NCBI GenBank assembly: GCA_029216955.1 | Contig: JANAVB010033217.1 | Span: 3,104,631 to 3,168,630, forward strand | DNA from: Iris pallida | Taxonomy: Eukaryota > Streptophyta > Magnoliopsida > Asparagales > Iridaceae | Direction of reading: 5' to 3' | DNA: 64,000 nt | In this document: positions 55,156 through 64,000 of the stretch, in pieces | How positions within the stretch are numbered: the first letter of the stretch is position 1 | Layout: each line of letters starts with the position of its first letter | Notes under the pieces: generated by a model | Told to the model about the DNA's origin: nothing | The model's database searches: none | What the model saw: the letters and a program-made list of their open reading frames with translations, nothing else | Translations under genes and position numbers: made by a program

Positions 55156-56359
55156 TCCCCTCCATATAGTAGAGATCGGACTTCTTGCTTCCTCTGGCAA
55201 TCACCATCGAACCTCTGGAAAGCTTCCACTGACTATTCCCGAAGAGACTGAAGAATTCCTCGTCATCCAACCTTCCAACCGACACCAGGTTGAAACGGAT
55301 ATCAGGGACATGACAAACATCCTTGAGAACAAGAACCGCACCCGTCTTCGTTCTCAAATGCACATCTCCAATGGCAACCGCCTTCGACACATCTCCGTTG
55401 CCCATCTTCAACACGCCACAGTCGCCTGTCGTGTAAGTGGCAAACAGTGCCCTATTGTGAGATACATGTGCTGAAGCCCCTGAGTCCACCAGCCAAGAAT
55501 TATCATCGCAGGCGAGGTTAGTAATGACCTCATCACCTACGACGATCACATCGCCTCCATGTACCGAGGCCGCCGCTGTAGTGTTCTCTTCTTGCTTCCC
55601 CTTGTCGCCCTTCTTCTCCTTCTTCCAAGCGAAACAATTCCGCTTGATATGGCCCTTCTTACCGCAATGGTAACACTCTGAGTCCTCGTACCGACCCTTG
55701 GACTTCCCCCTGCTCTTGTCTCTGCCACCACCTGGACCCCTGCTTTTGCCCCTTCCGCGGCTCTCTGAAATAAGTGCCTCTGAGTGGTGGGATGTGGATG
55801 AAGTGCCCTGAGAACGTCTCCGCATCTCTTCATTCAACACCCCGCTCTTGGCAAACTCCAGACTGACCACGCCCTCTGGAGCAGAAGCGATCATAGATAC
55901 TCGTACGGTCTCCCACGAGTCTGGCAAGGTACACAGCAGCCACAGTCCCTGAACTTCGTCGTCGAACTTGACTCCCATAGAAGATAGCTGGTCAACCACG
56001 CCCTGGAAATCACTCAAGTGATCCGTAATAGACGCCCCATCCTTGTACCGCAGACCCATCATCGTTCGGATCAGGAACAACTTATTTACCCCGGTCTTCT
56101 TCGCATACAAGGATTCCAGCTTATCCCACAACGTCTTCGCGTGCTCAATATTGGCAACGTGGTTGTACACGTTCTCATCAACAAACTGCCGTATGTACCC
56201 ACACACCTGTATGTGCTCGAACTTCCAGTCCTCCTCGGATTTATCACTGGGCCTCTCGGTTGCAAACACAGGTAGATGCAGCTTCTTGACAAATAGCAAA
56301 TCCTTCATCTTGCTCCGCCAATAATGATAGTTTGTGCCATTAAGGTTCACCATGCGCAC
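55121..56359 (-). CDS. copia-2 gag and protease
   Basis: 412 codons. UBN2-type gag (NGTNYHYWRSKMKDLLF; LWDKLESLYAKK; DHLSDFQGVVDQL), a basic Arg/Gly/Lys stretch, a CCHC zinc knuckle (CYHCGKKGHIKRNC), then the protease (WLVDSGASAHVS) and its flap region (VLKDVCHVPDIRFNLVSVGRL). It ends in a new frame after LYYMEGS near 55150, a single-base indel by a GGGG run. The start could also be the second Met two codons later. Confidence 0.92.
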   Translation of the reverse strand: MRMVNLNGTNYHYWRSKMKDLLFVKKLHLPVFATERPSDKSEEDWKFEHIQVCGYIRQFVDENVYNHVANIEHAKTLWDKLESLYAKKTGVNKLFLIRTMMGLRYKDGASITDHLSDFQGVVDQLSSMGVKFDDEVQGLWLLCTLPDSWETVRVSMIASAPEGVVSLEFAKSGVLNEEMRRRSQGTSSTSHHSEALISESRGRGKSRGPGGGRDKSRGKSKGRYEDSECYHCGKKGHIKRNCFAWKKEKKGDKGKQEENTTAAASVHGGDVIVVGDEVITNLACDDNSWLVDSGASAHVSHNRALFATYTTGDCGVLKMGNGDVSKAVAIGDVHLRTKTGAVLVLKDVCHVPDIRFNLVSVGRLDDEEFFSLFGNSQWKLSRGSMVIARGSKKSDLYYMEGSAEGTGGERSQ

Positions 56360-56423
56360 CGGCTTCGCGTCTATCTCTCCTCTCTGGTTCCTCTGTCAAC
56401 TCCTGACACCCTTTGAACCCAAA

Positions 56424-56478
56424 GCTCTGATACCACTCTGAAGGTATCAGCCAGAACAAAACCTATGCTCTGATACCA
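56424..56478 (-). other. Primer-binding site of copia-2, present twice
   Basis: TGGTATCAGAGC on the minus strand, the standard complement of initiator Met-tRNA, lies 3 bases inside the 5' LTR (56467-56478). A second copy lies 43 bp further in (56424-56435) within a duplicated context (GCTCTGATACCACTCTG). Confidence 0.88.
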
Positions 56479-56481
56479 CTC

Positions 56482-57282
56482 TGTTGGGAAAGAAGCACGG
56501 AAACCTTTCCCCAAACCGGAGAGTACCTACGAGAGGACCGAGCAAACAACGCACGAACCCAAAAACAAGCACACAAAAACAACCACGCAGACACAGAGAA
56601 TTTTTGACGTGGAAACCCTTGCGGGAAAAACCACGGGACGATCGGAGTCCAACCCTGAGAAGCCTCCACTAATGGAATAGAAGAATTACACCCTCTACAA
56701 ACTCCTCCCGATCCAAATCGGATCCCCACAACACTCAGAGACAAGAACAATGATCACAAGGCTACGAAGAACGAGAACGACGAGTAGAGATTACCCGAAA
56801 CACGATCTCCTTCGAAAACGACCTTCGATCCTCCGTCTTCTTCTCCGAAGTTGCAATGGCACTCTTGCCTCCTTCTCTCTCAAACTTGTGTTGTCCAATG
56901 CGATAATACGATACTGAATTAGGGTTGAGAAAACTCAATATATCTTCCTAATCCCGCAACCAACCTGGACCGTTGGATTAAATCCAATGATGAAAACTTA
57001 TTCTGAAATCCGCTTCAGCCCCCCGACACACAGAGTTCGGCCAGAACTCTGTGTGGGGCAACCAGCACTGGATGGCCAAACCCTGGAACGGCCAGACCGA
57101 GTTCGGCCCGAACTCGCCATGGGACCGAGTTCGGCCCGAACTCGGATCCCCTGCTTCCAGCAGCTCCAGCAGCAACAGCAGCAGCTCCACGTCTACTTCC
57201 CGAGCTTCTTCGACACACGAACGGCGCTCGTCGCACTCCGGGACTTTCTCCACATAGGTTGGGAACCCCACCCACTCCAACA
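56482..57282 (-). repeat. 5' LTR of copia-2
   Basis: 801 bp; colinear with 51547-52333 except for a 14-bp insertion (GCACACAAAAACAA) near 56570 and about a dozen base differences. TG...CA ends are intact. Confidence 0.94.
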
Positions 57283-57287
57283 TACAT
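57283..57287. repeat. Target-site duplication of copia-2, right (TACAT)
   Basis: TACAT adjoins the outer end of the right LTR; a 5-bp repeat is usual for copia. Confidence 0.9.
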
Positions 57288-58436
57288 AACCAACTGCATT
57301 TTTCTCGCGAGTCCAGTGACCCAAATGAAGTCGAAATGCTCGATCAACAGAAATTGGTTTCTGGTAATATCACAGCAAATATTAGATATGGAGGCCCCTC
57401 TAGCTTTGCTGCCGGTGGTAGGAGAGGTCAGCGCCTCCCATACCCACACGTCCACATTGGCCTTGGGATCAATTTGCACATTTGTGATGATATTAGCTGA
57501 CTTAAGTGCTATAGCATGCCTATGTCCGTAGAGCCCATTTTCCGTCCTACAACAAGCATGCCACCGCCTCCCTCCTAGTGGCTTCCCACAGATAAAGTCC
57601 TCCTGTCAAGTCCATTTGGCTCTGATAACAGATCCACGGATCCAGTCAGAGGTCTTTATTCCTTCCATCATAAATAATCCTGCAAATGGCGCCTTTGAGA
57701 TGTCGTCGGTTACGGAGTATATTTTTAAACGTAACCGACTCATTATTATTGGATTCGTACGTCCAAAAAGTTTCCCCTTTGAGGTAGCGATTACTGAGCC
57801 ACTCTTCCCACAACGATCTGCCTTTCACAAATTTCTAGGTCCGCTTTAGTCCAGCAGCGTCTCGTAAATTTTAGAATGAACGGAGCCCAACACCCCCTCC
57901 TTATGTGGACGTCAGATATGGTTCCATACAATTGCATGTAATGCCCCTCCCCCCCACCCCCCCACCCCCTACCCCCCCGCCATATAAAGTTAGCACACAT
58001 GTTTTCTATCTTCTGGATAGTATTTCTCGGTAGCATCAATGCCTGTAACCAGAAGGAAGTCGGGCCAGTAATGGCGGACCTCACTAACTCATGCGTCTGC
58101 CAAAAGAGAGGCATTAGGCTTGCCACCTTTCCAGCCTCTTAGTAAACTCGTCAAGACTTGTGCACTCTGCATAACGAGCATAATTCACACATAGGGGTAT
58201 GCCAAGGTACTTTACAGGAAGTTCACCTTTGTCGATTCCAAGTATTGCTGCCCTTTCCTCCTTCCTGTTGAAGTGTTTGTTGAAATAAACTATGTTCTTT
58301 TTTCGATTGAGATGTAGCCCAGACAGCTGAGCAAACTCCTCCATAATCTGGACAACAGTGGACATCCCTTCGGTTGTAGGCTTCAGTAATACCAAAAGAT
58401 CATCAGCATAGATTAGATGTGAAATACGAGGTTCCA

Positions 58437-58438
<2 letters not shown>

Positions 58439-58529
<91 letters not shown>

Positions 58530-58701
58530 GAAGTATAGGCATCCCCACACTTTTTGCATCCTTATGTTCATATCCGTTGGATGTGTTTTAAGTCGTCTAA
58601 TCCTAACAATTAGTAAATTAACGGTTAGAATTAGATAACTTAAAGTATCCTCCAACGGTGTAAATAGGGAGGATGCAAAAAGTGTGGAGATCTTGATCAT
58701 T

Positions 58702-58781
<80 letters not shown>
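58439..58781. mobile_element. Small MITE flanked on both sides by (TA)n
   Basis: (TA)n at 58439-58512, (GA)n to about 58530, then a unit with inverted ends CCACACTTTTTGCATCC (58553 inward and 58672-58686 outward) and an internal inverted CCGTTGGATG/TCCAACGG pair, then (TA)n from 58704 to 58781. The arrangement matches that of the giant element: inverted ends inside a (TA)n tract. Confidence 0.7.
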
Positions 58782-58785
<4 letters not shown>

Positions 58786-61108
58786 ACATGTAATTGTGTT
58801 AATAGACTCCTGGTCCGAAGGCCTACAATCTTGGTTCGAAGGTCCGCACCCATACTGGTATCTCACCACATCAGGCTCGACCCGTAGGCCCGCACCAGCA
58901 CTTCTATCTCACCGCATCCGGCCTGCACTAACATTTTGTCACTCCCCACTCCCAGAATACGGCAAGCTGAGTACGTAACAACAACCCCAGGCTACGCGAC
59001 ATACGAATACTCCAGTACCCATATTCGCGATTGTCGTCCGTAAGGTTCTAGGATAGGATTACCACATGTCACATGGTACATAATACAATTAATTTAACAA
59101 TTGATTACAGGACATTCTAACTATAAATAGAAAATTTTATGATACTACCCGATTTCAAACATTAACCCAATATATGCAGAACATAACCAGCTACACAATA
59201 CTACCAGCTGATGTCCAGGATAGACCTTCTCTTTGTCTCATTCATTAAGCTCCTCCTCAGTGTGCACTAGCATCCCCTCCTGACCTTCATCAAACCCTAG
59301 TGAACAAAACTAGATCGTCAATACGACGAGCAAGCCCTCGGTCAAAGGAGAGAGTTACGAATGTGGAATGATAAGATAAATGAATACAAAATAAAGTAAA
59401 CTTGAACAATTAGACTCTCAGCTTATGATATCAATCAAGAGGTAAATAGTTCTCAAATTAATGTCACAAAGAATACAAATGCGATCTTTCTAGACCAATA
59501 TGCAGTTTAGAAAAACTTTTTGGATCACAAACACACGCCTAGCATCTCAACAATAACCCCATTGATCCGGGATCAGGCTCGTACAAAACGGATAGTGCTT
59601 AGATTCTCCAGTCGTCTGTACTAACACATATTGATGTAATTACAAGCAGGATAGCATCATGAATTAGTTTCTGAATCATCTAGGTCGAGTCATCGAATCA
59701 TGAGCTATAAAAGGAAGTTCGTATGACTTGGACCTTTCCAAGAATATCGAACCTATTCATTAGAAGTCTGAGCTGAAACTCAGGGCTTAGATGTCTAATG
59801 AACTAACCATTATTCTGAGCTGAAACTCAGGGCATGAGACATAAACAATGGAAGTCTGAGCTGAAACTCAGGGCTTAAATGTCTATTTGTATCAGGACGA
59901 TGAGCTAAGCCTCACCTCAGATATTCGCACGGCCGCAAGAACACCGATTCAGGGACTGATCAGTACGAAAAATGAAAAATCATATTGCAAAGAAGTCAGT
60001 CGGGTGTGATCCAACGGTTTCTCTTCCAAACCCCATGCAACCTATTCTAGACATTCAGATCACATAGAAACTATTTCTTAAACGGAAGTCCTAGAAGTCA
60101 AGTCGCATTCAATTAATAGTTCCGACTTTTTTGAAACTAAAGTAGTCCAAGAAGTGTTGGAACCAAGGCAAAATTCTGAAGTATCTAATTGGACAATAAT
60201 TTTCAAGAATTCCTCCGATGTTATAGGTCGGATATAGGATGGTTCCAATGGTCTAAAACTTGAGTCAAAAGTTTCTAAAAAGCTCGAAAAACTCGGAAAA
60301 AGACTAGCAGAGTCTCCTTTGTATTTACTGACCCGGAAACATTTTCAGAACAAATAAACACAAAGAATAAACATATAGGCACGCCGACCCCTTCGGTGGA
60401 GCAACCCTCAACACCGGCAACACGCAATATATATAACCGGGTACGCCGACCCCTTTGGTGGAGCAACCCTCAACACCGGTAACACGCAATATATATAACC
60501 GGGTACGTCGACCCCTTCGGTGGAGCAACTCTCAACACCGGCCACACAATTTAAAATAAAGATATGCACAATAAAGTAGCTTTCTTACCCTGGTGAGCAA
60601 GCAAGCAATAAGGTTAAAATTTTAGCATTTGCCCTTCTTCTAAATACTCTTCCAAGTTCAAGAAAACTCAATTTAGTAAGTAAAGATATATCGTAGGCCT
60701 AATGTTAGTTGTACACAATACTGAGCACAAAATCTTAACTTGTAATAATATAGTGGACTTCTTGAGTGTACAAGATAGTCTTTTCACTTGAAAAGTTAAC
60801 TAGTATGTTAACCTATTTAACCGGTATCCATAAATAATGCTTCTTGTTGTGTTTTTATGAAAATAAGGATCATTTAAGCTTAAATTAAAATCTGGACAGA
60901 AATAAAATATTATACAAAATTGGTAATTAATCAAGTTTTCACATTTTTGGAAGGGTGTATCAAAGATATATTATGTGTGTATATTTATACAAGAACTTTT
61001 TGATTTGTATGCATTTATCCTTACATGCATAAACTTCTACATATATACTTGTGTCCAAGTTGTGTCATAGTGTGAGTGGATATAATTTTACTAGCATGTT
61101 GGATTTTT

Positions 61109-61109
<1 letters not shown>
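58782..61109. other. Intergenic interval without recognisable gene
   Basis: Moderately AT-rich. Short tandem repeats at 58815-58920 (GGTCCGCACC / TATCTCACC units) and GTCTGAGCTGAAACTCAGGGC units at 59766-59870, plus the 60375-60545 repeat. No protein similarity is seen in any frame. Confidence 0.55.
60375..60545. repeat. Tandem repeat, about 63-bp unit, nearly three copies
   Basis: Units of GGTACGCCGACCCCTTCGG...CAACACCGGCAACACGC, with AATATATATAACC at the joins of the full copies. The repetitive Cys/Arg frames on the minus strand are not genes. Confidence 0.9.
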
Positions 61110-61177
<68 letters not shown>

Positions 61178-61387
61178 AAACAACAACATACATCTACATA
61201 TCCATAATAAGAGTTTAAAAAAAAATCGGAAATGCCCTTCTTTTTCATGATGTGTCCAACATCGTGTCCAATTCACACATTTATGTATATACACATTCAT
61301 GAGTGAATTCTAGCAAATTATTTCTAACACTCACAATTGTAATTTCATAAAATTGGATTTTGTTCATGAGTTAATGATATTCCAGAA

Positions 61388-61454
<67 letters not shown>
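61110..61454. repeat. Two (TA)n microsatellites
   Basis: About 61110-61174 and 61389-61454, separated by AT-rich single-copy-looking sequence. Confidence 0.92.
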
Positions 61455-61457
<3 letters not shown>

Positions 61458-61659
61458 CTCAAGAAAGTAAATTTAGAAAACCAATTATCAAGAGGAAGGA
61501 GTAGGAGGGCTTGCCTTGCTTTTGGGCATGATTCCTATTAGAAGAGTTCTTCCCCAAGCCCCAATTCAAAATCCTGGGGCACAAAATAAAATTGGGTTAA
61601 AATTAGAACCCTAGAAATAAATTTGAAATCAAAATGGAGAGGAATTGGAGAACAATGGG

Positions 61660-61805
61660 GAGAAGAAGAAGAAGAAGAAGAAGCAAAGGGGGGTTCGGCC
61701 GGCCGGCGGCAGCAGCCGCATCAGCATATGCGGCAGCAGCAGCGGCAACATAAGCAACAGCGGTAGCAGCAGCATATGTAGCAGCAGCAGCCGCAGCATA
61801 GGGAA
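61660..61805. repeat. (GAA)n and GCAGCA-rich trinucleotide tract
   Basis: GAAGAAGAAG at 61663-61683, then CAGCAGC/CAGCATATG repeats. Open frames across it (poly-Lys, Ser/Ile, Ala or Leu runs) come from low complexity, not from a gene I can support. Confidence 0.75.
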
Positions 61806-63230
61806 GGGGGGTGGGGTGAAGAGTGGAAATGAGAAGAAAAGACAAAAATACCTATAGAGCCTTGTCATGAAGAGAGAATGACATTTGGCACTCTTCCATG
61901 CATGCAAGCCACATAAGCTTTTATGTAGAAATGCAAAATAGAATTTGCATGAGGAGCAAAAAGGAAAATCTGATTTGATTTTTTTTGGAAAAAAATTAAT
62001 ATGGGAAAATAAAAACAAAAACTTGAATTTACAAGATATGTATAAATATAAATATAAAAATTTAGGTTTTGACACTCTATCCACCTTACAAAAGTTTCGT
62101 CCTCGAAATTTAAATTTATAGATAAGATTTTCAAAGTAAATTCAATAGAAGCAAAATGTTCTACCCATCTTACAGAAATGGAGTAATAATCCATTACAGT
62201 ATTAAATAAAATATTTTGAAACATATTTAGCAAAAGCTTCATGAAATTAAGGACAATTCGAAAATATTAGAAATCATCAAGATTCTTGAAATTCCATATA
62301 ATCAATACAAAAGTACCATAACCATGTATGTTCTATAAAAATCAAAATTATATTCCTCATTTCTTGTTTCCTGACGTGATATAGTAGTCTTGTGCCTCGC
62401 CATTGCGCACATGACTGCAATCAAGATTCCATTTCACTATTAGGATTTGCTACCTCTTCCTTGAAGCCATAGAATGAGTAGGAATTAAGATTGTGAAGTA
62501 GTATTACCATGTAAGCAAATATATTCAAAAGTCATTACTTAATTTTTAACTTTTCTAAACATCTTCGGCATTACTTGGTCATAGTTTCAAAAGTAATATG
62601 TAATATTACATAAAATAAACTCATATATCTAATATTACCAGAAACACCATATGTCACTTTAAATTATTAAGGTCAATGAATTTCAAATCAAAACGGTAGT
62701 AAAACAAAATCAAAATATGAATATCAAATTTCGAAATCCATCACGAGAAAATATTATGTCATGATCCCCGAAATTTTATTAACTTCTTGAATCATGTTTA
62801 GAGAATATGTGCCTCGCCAATTTGGATGATCAGTCCGAATGGCTGCAACAACTTTCCATTTCATAATTCAATTGAAGAATTTTCGAATTCTTGACACAAT
62901 GAACAATTTTTCATTCACATGAAATTCAATTTTAAAAAGTCCAATAAAATATTGTTTCAAAAAGAAAGTCCAAAAACCAATCAATAAGTAATGCATATAT
63001 GGATATTTAGAGGTAGGACAACGCCCAAAAATCAGGAATATTATTGAAAATAAAATTGGACATAGAGGCAAGAATATATTTCAAGATTTCGTCCATAAAA
63101 ATATGGATGAAACCAAAAAAAATGTGGAATTTCAAGAAAGTTGTTATCTTGTGAAAAATGGGTATACGAGGTTTGACAAGATAGGGAAACGAAAAATGAT
63201 TTAAGAATGGGTAAAAATCATGACACCGAG
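61806..63230. other. AT-rich interval without recognisable gene
   Basis: Very AT-rich with scattered short similarities to LTR-like text (for example TTCGTCCTCGAAATTTAAAT near 62096) but no protein, no clear LTR ends and no repeat structure I can define. Confidence 0.45.
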
Positions 63231-63252
63231 GAGTTATACTACACTCAATTAG

Positions 63253-63316
<64 letters not shown>

Positions 63317-63329
63317 CTAATTGAGTGTA

Positions 63330-63378
<49 letters not shown>

Positions 63379-63433
63379 CTTGTATATATGGGTAAAAATC
63401 ACGACACTGAGGAGTTATACTACACTCAATTAG

Positions 63434-63518
<85 letters not shown>
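63205..63518. repeat. Duplicated segment with three (TA)n blocks and an inverted copy
   Basis: A roughly 50-bp segment ending GAGTTATACTACACTCAATTAGC occurs at about 63210-63253 and 63391-63435. Its inner part is inverted at 63314-63331 (GCTAATTGAGTGTAGTA). (TA)n blocks lie at 63254-63315, 63333-63374 and 63436-63518. Confidence 0.85.
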
Positions 63519-63519
<1 letters not shown>

Positions 63520-64000
63520 CACATCTTATGCATGTACCTTAAGCAAAATGCTATTAGTACTAACTTATCCAATAGTTCTTCCAAGTTACCTTTATATATA
63601 CACTCATCCCCCAACATACTCCATAAAATCTAAATAAGGCCTTAGATCATATCTGGTTGGCTGGCTATGTGATCATCATTTTCTTACCAGTCCAATCTAT
63701 ATAATATCTAGATAATCTAATTCCAGTTTTACTAAGGGTACAAAGTTCAAGATCCTTAAGGAACTTTCTGCAATCATTTACTGGGCTACTCTAGTTAAAA
63801 AAATACTTGTCTAACTATCTATGAGTTACTTGATCTAAAAAAAAAAAATTAAGCCATATCTACCCTTATACCACCCATGGTTATCTGATTATTATCAACA
63901 TCCTTAATGGCAGTCATAGGTTAGTATTCTAAACTGTGGAATGACTATAGAAAATCCATTAGGTAAGGATCTATAGAATGAAACACAGTCTAGGGATAAA
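63519..64000. other. Interval without recognisable gene
   Basis: AT-rich sequence to the end of the window; nothing identified. Confidence 0.4.

Larger units (their letters stand above)
51547..57282 (-). mobile_element. Ty1/copia retrotransposon copia-2, structurally complete
   Basis: Both LTRs, target duplications, primer-binding site, gag-protease, integrase-RT-RNase H and polypurine tract are present in the right order on the minus strand. The LTRs differ by about a dozen substitutions and one 14-bp indel, so the insertion is relatively recent. The motifs suggest a TNT1-like (Tork) type. The only gross coding defect is a frameshift between the two large open frames near 55150. Confidence 0.95.
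51099..58438 (-). pseudogene. LINE (non-LTR) reverse transcriptase pseudogene, interrupted by copia-2
   Basis: From 58438 downward the translation gives SHLIYADDLLVLLKPT (RT catalytic YADD), FAQLSGLHLNRKKN, LPVKYLGIPLC and RLERW. After a frameshift come LVRSAITGPTSFWLQALMLP and IENMCANFIWRG, then SLWEEWLSNRYLKGETFW, and after the copia-2 insertion WDLLNKFGVQIHSDNCAMA. That is the order of the plant LINE RT, connection and C-terminal Cys-rich (zf-RVT) region. It is 5'-truncated at the (TA)n at 58439. Several stops and shifts are present. copia-2 occupies 51547-57282 and removing it with one TACAT restores colinearity. Confidence 0.82.

Noticed and set aside
52038..55251. Numerous plus-strand ORFs across copia-2
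   Set aside because: Antisense shadows of the long minus-strand pol frame; none has a recognisable domain.
61603..61857. Ala- or Ser-rich ORFs near the GAA/GCA tract
   Set aside because: Trinucleotide repeats give open frames on both strands; no conserved domain, splice signal or start context supports a gene.
1..64000. CRISPR-like arrays, bacterial operons or organellar inserts
   Set aside because: The regular repeats are minisatellites or subterminal transposon repeats without unique spacers of constant length; all proteins recognised are plant transposable-element types and no plastid or mitochondrial gene was seen.

Overview
The window looks like repeat-rich nuclear DNA from a flowering plant, probably a eudicot. 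Every recognisable coding region belongs to a plant transposable-element family or sits inside one, and introns, long AT microsatellites and nested insertions are everywhere. I found no intact host gene, tRNA, rRNA or CRISPR array. The species cannot be named from the sequence alone.

Positions 1-24338 are a Russian-doll nest. A minus-strand Ty1/copia retrotransposon (copia-1) has its 5' LTR at about 23.53-24.34 kb and a partial 3' LTR at 1-227. Its RNase H region is split by an 18.8-kb CACTA (En/Spm) transposon, CACTA-A (957-19776, 3-bp target duplication TGT). The transposase exon of CACTA-A is itself split by a second, related 10.1-kb element, CACTA-B (5096-15169, target duplication AAT), in the opposite orientation. 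Each CACTA element has two genes: a large Transposase_21-type transposase (TnpD-like) and a Transposase_24-type accessory gene (TnpA-like). In A both are broken by many stops. In B the transposase is one in-frame TGA away from open. Each element also carries a large inverted-repeat hairpin outside its genes.

Positions 24420-51043 appear to be one giant (about 26.6 kb) terminal-inverted-repeat element inserted in a (TA)n microsatellite. Its near-kilobase inverted ends carry the same inward-facing ORF. Inside are a decayed FAR1-like MULE transposase (37.9-40.5 kb), two minus-strand ULP1/C48-protease-like genes (44.1-47.1 and 47.4-49.1 kb), a gene resembling the 'putative plant transposon protein' family (26.3-27.9 kb), a small GC-rich hypothetical pseudogene, an F-box/LRR gene fragment, Ty3/gypsy debris, two MITE-like units and a roughly 700-bp hairpin. 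A palindromic motif of the form ACGGAGAATG/CATTCTCCGT recurs in at least six clusters through the element. The combination resembles the ULP-carrying MULEs known from other plants (Kaonashi, CUMULE).

Positions 51.1-58.4 kb are a degenerate minus-strand LINE reverse-transcriptase pseudogene. It is interrupted by a structurally complete, fairly young Ty1/copia element, copia-2 (51547-57282, target duplication TACAT). Its gag and pol are intact apart from one frameshift. From 58.4 kb to the end there are (TA)n microsatellites, a small MITE sitting within (TA)n, short tandem repeats and AT-rich sequence in which I recognise no gene.
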